Shown here one piece after another: positions 24,188 through 39,382 of a stretch of 64,000 nt of DNA (the first letter of the stretch is position 1; each line of letters starts with the position of its first letter). Source of the stretch: Ipomoea triloba (lineage: Eukaryota; Streptophyta; Magnoliopsida; Solanales; Convolvulaceae); the NCBI RefSeq assembly GCF_003576645.1, contig NC_044916.1, forward strand, positions 31,340,091 through 31,404,090, written 5' to 3'. A program made the position numbers and the translations under genes. Below the pieces are notes generated by a model. That model worked only from the letters and a program-made list of their open reading frames with translations. It did not search any database and was not told where the DNA came from.

Positions 24188-26455
24188 TTACCAGACATCA
24201 GGTCGAAGCTCTCCGGTAGCTGGGGGCATCCATCTTCCCGAGTTGTACACACTCTCGCCCACTTTCCAACCAGGAACATCCTTCATAATTCTCGCCTCTT
24301 CTTCTAGATACTTCCTCCATTCTTTGACAAATCTAAAGACATAAAATCCAAAGTGCATTGGTTAATAAGTTATAAAGCGTATTCTGGAAGGCAGAGAAAA
24401 GCCCAAACTGCTGCTAACCTTTCATCCTCTTCAGCTTGTAACATGGGCAATATGGCTCTTCGAGCAGCATATTTTTCTTCCTTTATTGCCCTACAGAATA
24501 CCAAGATCATGTTACAGTTCAACAGCCATTTTTCCTATTTTTCAATGACCAAAAAGCCTAGTACTCTGTAATTTAATTATGATTCTTAAACAAAAAGTTC
24601 GCAATCATCACATCATTGGAGCGAACCAGTGGATAAACCAGAATGCCAAGATGCAAATACAATGGATAATCAGAAGCTGAGAACCATCAAGCACAATGGA
24701 ATGGTGCCATTCATCTGATAACTACCAAGATATGAAAAAACAAAAGAAGATGCAATAATAGGTGGGTGGAAAGTGTAAACAACAAAAAGCTGTTCACTGT
24801 CAACATTACAAACAGTAATATATGTAATCAGTGGATTTGGTCAAAATACAGAGTGGCAATCTATAGGTTTAGCAAGTTCATCTGTGCATTCATATGTAAG
24901 TATGCTAGCTTGATCTACATATAAAGAAACCACATGAAACACGGACCTTATCAGCTACACATTTTAAATCAGACATTTCCTAAAACTTATATCACTTTGT
25001 AAAATAATAGGGATTTCATAATCTGTAGTGACAATTTAAAAATATCTGAGATGATTCATAGAATACTTTAAAGCTGCTAGTTCAGCAGTTTCATTTTCTA
25101 CTGAAATCTAAGAATTCTTGGAACTTCTATCACTTTGTTGTAGAACAGACATTATAGAGACTAATAATTTTTCAATCCAAGGGTCTTTAGACAATTCAAC
25201 TAAAATTTAAAGCCTCTATGATAACATGTAGTAATATATATGGCAACTATATGTAAGTTTTTATCTCTCCAACCCCTCCCTCCAACAAACAAAGAGGGGA
25301 GGGAAAAAATTTAGATCCTTACAAATCCCTTTAATCTAGTTTTTCTAGTTTTGGCAATCTATGGAAGGTTATATACTTCCCACCAGAGTTTTAAATAAAT
25401 ATCCTCCACACAGTAGGCACTCTCTGTTTTGAGTCTATTTTCACTTCAATTTATTTTTTAATCTATATCAAGCAATACATCTTTATTGTGCCATGCTATT
25501 AAAGAAATATTCTCAACTATCAAAAAAAGAGAAGGGATGTTAAAAAAGGTTCTTAGATATGGAATACAAAGTTGCACAATCAGATTGCTATTGGAAAAAT
25601 ACATGCCTCCATTTTTTGTGTAGTCTCTTTTTAGGATCATGATTTGAGTTAAACTCATCTACACACAGTGCACTAAAACTAGATAAGTAACTGTATTGAA
25701 GCATGAAGTCAATAGCAACCCTAATACCCAGACCGTATACCTTAAGGACTGCAGCTACAATAAAGACTCAATATCCGTGCAACTACTTTTATGCCTCATG
25801 TTCTCCAGGTTACAGTCTCTCTTTTCATTGGTTATTTCTTTCAGATTTCTCCCCATAACATATCTTATCCCACTCCCTGCTCAAAAATCAAAGGGGAATT
25901 TGTATGGAAACATCCATGTGATGGCACATTGTATCCTAATATGATCAAGGCGGCACTTTTATGGCTGCCTGTACCTTATTAGACAAGATTTTCATAATTT
26001 CACATAAAAAACATTGAAAGTTGATTCAGTAGTGAATAGAATTCATCAATCCCCTAGACCTATCTTTCAAGAAATAATTCACTTAACGATGCACAAACAT
26101 AATCCTCAACTGAAATGATAAAAATCACAATCAAATCACCACTTAAAATACAAATGATGATCAATAAATATCTTCATTATCCAAATTAAACGCGATCCAG
26201 ATCAAATCAAAGATCCGATCTTTACATATACACGTGGTACCTGCGCTTCTTGTTGCCTTGGCCGACCTGATACATGCCCCAAGAGAAGGCGCCGAAAGCA
26301 GTGAGGAAAATGGCCATGGCGCTGGGGCCAGTGTTGGGAATTCGGCGGGCGAACCTGACCGGAGCGAAACCTCCAGGCGGAGGTCCGTCTTGTAGAAGTG
26401 GCATGTCCTTCACGCTGGCCATGCCCGGCTTCTTCCTTATCATTGCCTCCGTCAT
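24188..26455 (-). CDS. NADH dehydrogenase 1 alpha subcomplex subunit 13 (GRIM-19, complex I B16.6), three exons
   Basis: GRIM-19/NDUFA13 is an accessory subunit of mitochondrial complex I in the inner membrane; Arabidopsis MEE4 is a homologue needed for embryo development. Exons 26241-26455, 24419-24490 and 24188-24332 splice to 143 aa, the usual plant length. The N-terminus reads [20 protein letters not shown] then the conserved [19 protein letters not shown]; a single membrane segment follows ([20 protein letters not shown]); then [20 protein letters not shown], and the conserved end [20 protein letters not shown]…RPDVW before TAA. The 1.75-kb intron 1 holds no recognised gene. It is transcribed away from HSP60 from a shared 562-bp region. 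No damage seen. Confidence 0.96.
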
Positions 26456-27017
26456 CTTTGCTCTGTGATCTCCCTCAACAATGGAGGAGCTACAAAACTA
26501 TAAGTGGGGGTGAGTGACACAGAGTTGAGAGGGAAATTAACGAGAGATTCGACCCGACCCGATTGGACTGTTGGAGATTAGGGCGCGTGACCCCCAAAAT
26601 GTTCTACCAACAAAAGTACGGATTTTTTTAATTTTTTTTTAAAAAAAATACAACTGACCTTATTAATATTTTTTCAAATTATTAAAGCACAAATGGTCAA
26701 TTCATTTCTACTGAAGTACTGAGCACAAGGTACTTGACTAATTTTATTTATTTTGTTAATAACTTCGATATATGATTATATATTATAATTAAAATAATTA
26801 ATAATATATAATTATTTTGAGAAAGAAATAAGTAACGAAGGATAAACCCTAAAAGCCCTAGGAGGTGCATTTCTAGACTCTTCTCTTCCGCTATTCATAT
26901 ATATACTGAGTATAACAGCTATTCAACCCGATCTCTACTCTCATCCTTCTCCATCTGTGCGCTTCCTCATTGACAAACTCTGACGAAGCGTATCTACTCA
27001 TTACCAATACATAAATC
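26456..27017. promoter_or_regulatory. Divergent promoter between GRIM-19 (minus) and HSP60 (plus)
   Basis: Only 562 bp separate the two start codons, so both promoters and 5' UTRs must fit here. A telo-box AAACCCTAA lies at 26846-26854, followed by AAAAGCCCTAGG; telo-boxes are common in promoters of plant ribosomal and housekeeping genes. Both products are mitochondrial, so shared control is plausible but inferred. Confidence 0.6.
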
Positions 27018-31449
<4,432 letters not shown>

Positions 31450-31774
31450 TAGGATCCATAATCCCCACCTAGTCAAGCTGCCTAAACACATAATTCTTTA
31501 ACTCTCACAAATAAAAGAATCTAGGGTTCATCCCATTTTGGCAAAGACTAGAGGTGTTCCTGTAATCTAGTAACATATCCAAACCAGACTTGATGGTTTT
31601 CCATGATGAGGAAATTGTAATTTTTGTCCTTGACGGCTCGGATTCTAATTATTCTTGTTAACAAAGCCTTTTACTCTGTTTCAAAGTGAAATTTACCTAA
31701 GGCCTTACCCAATAGTTGATTTTGGGGGGGTTTTTAGAATAGTAAAAACTAAGGTGGAGGTTTTTAAACAAATG

Positions 31775-31925
31775 TGGGGTTGAGTTTTTACAAAGTTATT
31801 TCTCTTGCAAATTGTGGGATTTTGGCAGTGGGGATTGGGGAGTGAGATATTGCCTTCACTGAGGATTGAACTCACTTCTTCTTATGTGGGGGTGTAATTG
31901 GGTGTTATTAGACCACAAGGTCTTT
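31775..31925 (-). mobile_element. tRNA-derived SINE fragment
   Basis: On the minus strand the sequence begins AGACCTTGTGGTCTAATAAC (box A region) and contains GAGTTCAATCCTCAGTGA (box B region), matching the order seen in the element at 33071-33249. The 3' end is unclear and I see no target duplication. Boundaries are approximate. Confidence 0.5.
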
Positions 31926-32037
31926 GGCAAAATTTTCTTTTTTTTTAATCACACTTGTAAAATTTTTTCAAAAATTGACCACTATTGACTTTCTAGGCAC
32001 CTCGCCACCTAACAGCCTAGTTGTCACCTAGGCGATG

Positions 32038-32066
32038 AGTGTGTGTGTGTGTGTGTATATATATTA
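32038..32066. repeat. (GT)n(AT)n microsatellite
   Basis: Consecutive GT units followed by TATATATAT, downstream of HSP60. Confidence 0.9.
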
Positions 32067-32759
32067 TAACTTGGGTCAAATTTGAGGTTTAGTACGAGTT
32101 AGGCGTCCAAGATGTTGCTTAGATGCTTAAGTTCGCTCGCTCATCTCAGGCGAGGCAATCACCTTAGGCGTCCGGTCTTCAGTGACCGGACGTTTAGGGC
32201 GCGTCCGGTCTCCACTAACTGAATGCTTAGACGACACATTAACTATATGATAGTAGTTGTGAATTTCTCTTTGTCATCCAAAAAAGAATACAGTTGCAAA
32301 GAATTTTGAATTGCTTTGTCACTTTGTGATAAAAGTTCAGCTTGGCTTGTGAATGATATAAAACAAGAGCCATGCACAATATACCGAAAGCTTCTGCATT
32401 AGTTCTTTAGTACAGACAATAATTGGCTTCCTTATTATCAAATAAAACATCAAACAGGACATGAACTAACAAATATCAGCTCATTTCCAACATTCAATTC
32501 AATAAGGTACAAAGATTAATGATACCAGAAACATAAACTGTGCCGAAATACAGTTGGGTATGGGAAGGTATATGCCCTAAATTACCTCATATTGCAGCTT
32601 AGGTCTCTAACATGGTTACTTCTTCCTTTCATGGATGATACAACAGTTCTCTTGTGTGTGTCCCGATTTCTAAGTGTAATGTTCTGGCCTTCGCCTTGAG
32701 CATGTCCGTGTCTTCAACAAAAAGAACTTCCTTTTCTTCTTGTGATTTACAAAACTTCC

Positions 32760-35700
32760 TCAAAAAACCCCGAAGAACGTGGCACCAGCAAAAACCAAAA
32801 ACAAAGCTCCACCTAGGTAGCCCACCTGATTGTGAGCCAAGCGAGATGCTTAGAAATAAATCCGTTTGCAGATTCACAAATTCTTTGAAGTTCAAATTTT
32901 CTTTGCTTACCAGCTTTTCAGAAATGTAGTTGGCAAGAAACGCGCCTCCTAGTATTGCGAGAGATGTTGCAACCAAGTGTCCAGCAATAGCACCACCCGC
33001 AACTCCCCACGGAGACTGCAAAACAGATCCATTGAAGGGAAAACCAAAAGAAAACTCGCAAATAATTAAAACCTTGTGGTCTAGTGGCACCCGGTGTCCC
33101 GGTTTACACTCCCACATGGATGATGGGAGTGGGTTCGAGTCTCAGTGGAGTCAACTGTTGACTCGTTGTGCTTCAGTAGGTTGAGAAAATAGCTATGAAC
33201 AGATACTACATTGTAACAAAGTCAATAGTACTCAAATAAAAAAAAAAAATCAGACTCTCTATAACTACTTGTGCTCGTAGAAACTATACCTGTGCTGCGC
33301 CCAGAGCTATTGTTGCAAGCATAGAGCGGTCTCCCCATTCCTAAAAAGAAAACTAGCAATATTTCTTAACTCGAAAAGTAAGCAGAAGAAAAAAAGCACT
33401 CAACTGCTTGAGGAGGCTCTTACAGCAAAAAATACAAGGCTGAATGACTTCCACAGAATTTCAAGTGGATTCGAGAGTCGCTTTGAGGCCTGAAGAAATC
33501 AACATCGGTGATTACAATTGAATCTGAGAGAGAAGCAACCAAGGGACATAATGTACTAAATCTAGATAATCACCTTTTCCTTCACAAGTTCCTCAGCCTC
33601 AACGTATTCATCACCTGTTTTAACCTCTTCAGATGGAAGTTCCCACGCGTCTTTGATTGACTTGAGGCCAAAGAATACTAGAAGTGCTATTGCTGCATAC
33701 TCTCCGATAGGCAAGGCTGTCACAAAAATCAAACAATCAGAAATTTTTAACCGTATAAGATGTAAACTATTACATATTTACAATCCTGTTGCATAATATG
33801 CTCACGTGATTGAAACCACACTTGTCTTTTTAGAACAGCACAGAAGTGACGGAGAGGGTTTACAGAGGTAAAAATGTGACTCAAATTAGAGGTGTATGCT
33901 AATTAAGTTTTGGTCATGTTAAAAAAGTTAGATTAGTTTGATTGATGAAATAATACAAGCAGGTCTGTAGAAGAGAGAAGAAGTCGAGGTCGAGAACTTA
34001 CTTGTTTGGAACTGTGCTGGCACAGAATGAAAGATCCTTCCTATTACGACAGAGAGGATGGTCATAAGTGAAAGAGCACCCATTGATCCCAGAAGAACCT
34101 GACCAATACTTCATCAAAGTAAGAACAAACCCTACTGGCCTACTGCTATCCAATCATGAGATATAAATTGTCGAATGAATTTCACTTCTGAGCAAGATAA
34201 ACATCTCTAGCATTTTTTGCTTCTTATTGTTTATAATATAATACAAAACTTGTCGTGATCTCTTCAATGTATAATGTCAACATGATTACATGAGTACACA
34301 ACAACCTCTCTAAACATAAAATTTCCAGGTCAGTTTCTTAAGCATAACCCTTTTTGAAAATAATATAAATTCATATTTTATAGGATGATACGTAGGGACA
34401 ACTTCTCATTGTTGATTGACATGATATTTTACAATTTTAGCCAATTAAAAGACACATATTTAACGTGAAAAGTTCCACATGACCCAAGTCAGAGAAATCT
34501 CAAGTGAAAGTTTTTCGCAAACTAAAACTGAATATTAGAAAGGGGAGAGCAAGATGTTGAGAACTCATACCAATAGTCTTTTGTATTGCATAGCCAATAG
34601 TGCAGCAATGAAAAACGTCTGTAAAATTAGAGCAAAAGAAGAATTAACGGAATAGGAATATAGGACATATTCAAAGAGTACCTTAAGTTGCCTTTAATTT
34701 AAAGAGATTCTTGATGCTAAATAATTTTCATTCATCAAAGTGCTATTACCTGTTTATTGCAATAACACATATATGAATGAACTAAACTTAACATATATAT
34801 AATGTATAAATAACTGAAAATTCTCCAATGCAGATTAGTAAAAATACTGACTACTATAAATAGAAATGGTGAAAGTAAATAGTGAAAGTAAAACTATTAT
34901 TCTATTTACAAAATGCGACCACGCCTTTCTATTTATAGTTGTTGGCATTATTACTATTCGGCATTATAGAATTTCCATATAAATAATTAAATGCACCAAT
35001 AACACTATTTATCTTTGCTGAGAACAATGCAAAAGAAGTGGCTTAATAGTGTCTAAAGAAAATCAGAATGACCTACATGGATACCAAACATGGAGTTAAA
35101 AAGATGTCAATCGAAGAAACACAATACTGAAAACAATAAAAAGCATGTGTTACGACTCAGGATTTTCTATAAACTATAGCAGGTGATTATATATACCTTG
35201 TCGCCAATTTCAGATACAAATATCAACGAGAATGCTGCAGTAAAGCCTGACTTCGAAAATGCTGTTAAGATTGACGAAGGTCCTCCTTTTACAAAGGCAA
35301 TCAGTGAAAATACCAAAGCACATCCACATAGCACTAGAGCTATAGAGAGAGGATAAGGAATTTGATTTGGAAGCTTCTCACTGCCATTCATGAAAGGCAA
35401 TATATGTTTCAGGCTGAATATCAAGAAAGTTTTAAACTGCATAAAGTACATTATGAAACATATTGAATGAAAGTGTATATGACATCATCAGAGAAGGCAA
35501 AAAGTCATTTGTTTGGAAGCTTCTCAGTGCCATTCATGAAAGGCAATAAGTGTATATGACATCATCGTTGTTTAGACTCACTCTTTAGCTGAAGTATCTA
35601 TAGGTGGCTCACTGAATTCTTCATAACCCCCTGATCCAATGCCAACATTAGATGCATGTGATGTTGTTCTGCAGTGCCTCCAGTGCAGCTTAGGCAGCTC

Positions 35701-37350
35701 CGACCTTCTTACTACAAATCAGGGTTAATGCAAATCAACTTGATGTGCTAATAAAAAAAAATTACCACAACCCAATCATGAATACTTAAAATGGTAATGA
35801 CCTTAGAAAATTTTAAAATTAGGAAATAAAATTATCTAAGAATGAATCAGCACCCTGGCTTAGCAAGCAATTTCTCACACATTCAAGGAACAGTGAAACA
35901 AATAAAAACTTGTTTATAAAAAGATCTAACAGATGGCATGCCTTTATCTTTCATATGAAACATAAGCCAAAAGCAGAACTTCTTGCAGGATACCATTCAA
36001 AGTCTCTTCAGAACAGTGCTTTACTACAGTGTACCTATTTAACTAATGGTAGAAATAGATGGCCAGAGAAAGAAAAAAAAGGGCATGGGCTACTTAAATT
36101 TCTTAAGACTGTAAAGGGTCAGTAAGGCAGTTTGCAACCCTTCCACCAGTTAAATTCTTTTTATTGGTGTAAAGAAGGATCCTACATGGCTTTAGTATGC
36201 ATCTAAAATGCTTTTAATTTATGGTGAATAAAAGGATCCTGCGTTTTAGCTACAAACATCAAGGAGCCAAGAATTTTTGTTTTCATTTACCTAAATGCAC
36301 CAGCAATTAGCACTTGGTGGAAAACAAGTTGTGTTAGCAGTTTAAACTACTAGACTGTGTTAGTTGTTTGTAGAAAGGTGTTTGGTAAAATTAATAGTTT
36401 ATTAGGAGGTAATATGTAACAAGATTTAAGGATGTGTATATTATAATTTTTTTTATTGATAATAATGTTGTTCCACCCAGAGCTTCGTGTAACTTCATTC
36501 CACCCAATATTTCAAGGACATTCTAAACACCTTAACTTCAAAAATAGGAAAACCAAAGGCAGAAGCAGGAATTCATCAGGGCAAAAAAGGATTTTGCTAA
36601 TTTTTTTCTTCTTCCAATCCACTGATCACAATCGCTACTCAGAGGAGCATTTCTAAATCAGTATTTTGAACCCAAAACACTAAGGGAAACCACGACTTAC
36701 CAAACACCCACTTTCGCGGTTTAACTGGTCAAATCCACTAACTTTTGCTCAAAATGCTGTTTACCAAACAAGGCCATAATCTAGTATAATTTGACAGTCA
36801 GATATACCATGACAGACTCGGTGATGTAATGCAATTCTATGCAGTCTAACACTGGACAAGGCCATGGATGTTCAACAACTTCCAAATGTATAAAAGAGAT
36901 TTCTATTCAATACACAACTTGTTAACATTAAGGTAAGATCAACGAAGCCATAAAGGTTTCATCTTTAACACATTCCTCAAATTGTTTACAATTAAAGCCA
37001 ATAATTTCGAACTTACCATCTCAACTCCCGCTAAATTAAGACAAACAGCAATAAAATTCAATAAACTGGAAACGCCCATTTTAACTAGTTTCTAGCTGAT
37101 GTAAATGCAACTCAGAAAAACCAACCGTTCAACCAAACTACATATTAACAAAAGAAAATGAAACATCATTGAGGTAGAAGAAAAGGGTGTTTAAGAACTT
37201 ACAGAAAGAGGGTTGTACAAGTGTAGTTCTTGCGGGTACGAAAGGGCACGTAGGCAGAGTGGCAACCAAAGGCAATAAGGGAATCTTAATCGTTGTTCCC
37301 TTGGTTGGTGTAATGAAAGGATGAGCATTCCGAAGAACCAAGCCCTGCAT
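32760..37350 (-). CDS. GDT1-like (UPF0016/TMEM165) cation transporter, chloroplastic, 10 exons
   Basis: UPF0016 proteins move Mn2+/Ca2+ across membranes; plant chloroplast members are CMT1 (inner envelope) and PAM71 (thylakoid). Exons: 37203-37350, 35582-35711, 35197-35413, 34571-34618, 34002-34098, 33574-33716, 33424-33489, 33290-33340, 32911-33015, 32760-32825, giving 356 aa. The N-terminus is a Thr/Pro-rich transit-peptide-like region. Both family motifs E-x-G-D-(K/R)-(T/S) are present: FVSEIGDKTFFIAALLAMQY (split by an intron after K) and FFAEWGDRSMLATIALG, each in a hydrophobic half of the duplicated fold. The end is GYLGGALFLVFAGATFFGVF. I cannot settle CMT1 versus PAM71 by eye; the C-terminus and length lean toward CMT1. 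A SINE sits in intron 8 and a fragment of exon 3 is duplicated in intron 2. Confidence 0.92.
33071..33249 (+). mobile_element. tRNA-derived SINE in a GDT1 intron
   Basis: Starts ACCTTGTGGTCTAGTGGCAC (box A-like TGGTCTAGTGG) and about 50 bp later has GTGGGTTCGAGTCTCAGTGG (box B-like GGTTCGAGTC), then an unrelated body and a terminal A-run at 33238-33249. It occupies about two thirds of the 274-bp intron between GDT1 exons 8 and 9, in antisense to the gene. It cannot fold into a proper cloverleaf end to end, so it is not a tRNA gene. Confidence 0.7.
34855..34945. repeat. Short fold-back in GDT1 intron 3
   Basis: CTATAAATAGAAA near 34855 is mirrored by TTTCTATTTATAG near 34937, with A/T-rich repeated GTGAAAGTAAA units between. 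It may be a tiny MITE remnant. Confidence 0.4.
35366..35567. repeat. Partial duplication of GDT1 exon 3 into intron 2
   Basis: The stretch starting TTTGGAAGCTTCTCACTGCC at 35366 (exon 3 coding sequence) recurs at about 35510-35546 with one mismatch in 37 bp. The phrase GTGTATATGACATCATC also occurs twice (about 35472 and 35550). The copy lies upstream of exon 3 in the direction of transcription and lacks an obvious acceptor. Confidence 0.75.
36379..36770. mobile_element. Candidate MITE in GDT1 intron 1
   Basis: TGTTTGGTAAA at 36379-36389 and its exact reverse complement TTTACCAAACA at 36760-36770 flank 370 bp with no ORF of note. Sequence outside the 11-bp repeats diverges and I see no clear target duplication, so the call is tentative. 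Confidence 0.35.
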
Positions 37351-37618
37351 TTCTTCTCCAATTCTACTACTAACAAAGGAGTTGTTGCTTACTGTTACAG
37401 ATTCATCTGTGAAGGGAGGAAGAAGAAGAAGAAGGAAAAGAGAGTTATTACAATGGGAGTCAAAAAGACTGAATTTTTAGAAGAAAATTTTAGAGGCTCT
37501 TTCCGGTAAGAGTAGAGAGATGAGAATCCGGTACCGGAACGCTTCAGCTTGCCACGTGCACCAGATAAAGTGGAATGCCCCAGTTGCACTTGCAGTTGAT
37601 CAAGAAAATTAAGGTAGT

Positions 37619-37628
37619 ACGACGTCGT
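37619..37628. promoter_or_regulatory. ACGACGTCGT palindrome upstream of GDT1
   Basis: A perfect 10-bp palindrome with an ACGT core 269 bp upstream of the GDT1 start, followed by TTAAA. It matches the core of the HCAR upstream palindrome at 2497-2508. Function is inferred only. Confidence 0.35.
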
Positions 37629-39235
37629 TTAAATCCCCTTAGCTTAGCTGCTAATAGCATAGTACAAGTGTAACTGTTGATTTTGGGCTAAGGGTGGATT
37701 CCTAGAATGTAACCTTTGAGTATTACTTATCTCTTTAATAAAAAACATAAAAATTAGTTTTAGAAAAAGTTAGTGGAACATGTTTTCATATAATAATTAG
37801 ATACATTTGAGAACTAATTTTTTTTTTAATTGTCAACGGTTAGTTATTCGTTATTAAACTTCTTCAATGTGCCTCTAGTACTTATATATATGTTGAGGGT
37901 TTAGATAGTGAAACGAGATTATCTCTCATGCATGTTGTTGGTGGAGACATGCATTGTGAAGCACATATAGACATAGGTTGTTCGTAACATATTTGTTTTA
38001 ATTTGATCCTCATATCGTCACATCATATCTTAAAACAACCTAAAATCATAAGCGGCCCATCAAAACTTACGTTTTACCATCTTAATAAGAGAACTGTAGT
38101 CCATTCATAACCCCTAATAATCCCCCTATAAAGTATAAAATTAAAAACATGTCCATTGCCCACAAAATACTCATCAAGAAACCTCGTTTGAGATCTCAAA
38201 AACCAAAACCAAGAGTCTTAATCCTTAAGTATGCATATCCCGATCCAAAGGGTTATTAGCCCCAATGAGTAAAAGAAAGCCCGGAGAATCTGTGGAATTA
38301 ACTACCAGGCTCACACAACACCGGTATGTATAATAGACTTCCAAAACCTGTCACTATGAATTAATTTCTCAGTCCATACCGGTATATAATAATAAATAAA
38401 TAATCTTGTGGGAATTAATATCCAGGCCCACACTGGTACGTAATAATAATAAACCTAAAAGGATTAGTCAAGTTGGATAGAGAACATAAATTTCATATTT
38501 AGAGGTCACATGTTTGATTATTATACACATATTCTCGGTTAAATATAACTTTTCCTACTACAGTTTACCTTTTTTGCATAGTTTATAGGTTATTATACAG
38601 GAACGGGTGCACTACTCTCGAGTAAGGTTTTCATAGTACGATTTACCTCTCTTGCATGGTTTGGAGGTTATTATATAAGAGTGGAATCCCAAGTGTTTCT
38701 ATATAGTATTGTTATATCTTATTATAAATTTATAATGAAAAAAAGAATTGGTAAAGCTTCTACCAATGTTGCACAAACTCAATATATGTAATGTGCCAAA
38801 TAGAGACTCTTAATTAATCATGTGTGGGCTGATTCACATCATCCTCCATTCTTGAAAATGATTCGACCTTGAATTAATTAGTTGAATCAACACCCTCTCA
38901 AACAAGGACAATAACATTGAGTGTATGGGAAGAAGACATTGTACTTTCTACGAAGACCAACTTTGTAAACATTGTCTCTAATCTTCTCGAACACTTCAAA
39001 TGACCCATCAGTCCATCACCTCGTGGCTGTAATTTAGACTTTATTTAATTTGTTGTGAAAAATATTCCTTAAATATATATTTAAACCCAATTTTCCAATT
39101 GAATCGAATATCACCCGAGTCCCTAATAAAAGTTTGAATATACAATTAAATAACTTCAAACTTCCAAACTTTATAAAAGCTAGAAGCCTAAAACCAAATA
39201 CACCCATAAATTATAACATGTTTGACAATTTATTC
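37629..39235. other. Intergenic DNA left of the copia element
   Basis: AT-rich, with no convincing ORF. It contains loosely repeated phrases: 'accaggctcacac…ggtatgtaat' near 38310 and 38430, and 'TTTACCT(T/C)T(T)TTGCAT(A/G)GTTT' near 38565 and 38642. These may be decayed repeat DNA; I cannot name a family. Confidence 0.4.
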
Positions 39236-39240
39236 ATTAC
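39236..39240. repeat. Target site duplication ATTAC (left)
   Basis: ATTAC immediately left of the copia element equals ATTAC at 43774-43778 immediately right of it, fixing the element's ends. Confidence 0.85.
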
Positions 39241-39375
39241 GATGAGAACTGAATATTGTATTGATTCAATTGAACAATTACAATGATGAGGAATAGGAGA
39301 TATATATACAAGGGGAGTCTCAGGTAGAGTAGAATAGCTAGTCCTAACGTGACTCAAACTCAGAGAGTCCTAATA
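39241..39375 (-). repeat. Copia 3' LTR (135 bp)
   Basis: Matches 43639-43773 at 133 of 135 positions. Read in the element's direction it starts TATTAGGA and ends CTCATC, not the canonical TG…CA. Confidence 0.93.
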
Positions 39376-39382
39376 CTCCCCC

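Noticed and set aside
33071..33150. Possible tRNA gene (box A and box B present)
   Set aside because: No acceptor-stem pairing or proper anticodon arm; a further body and A-tail follow, so it is a SINE.
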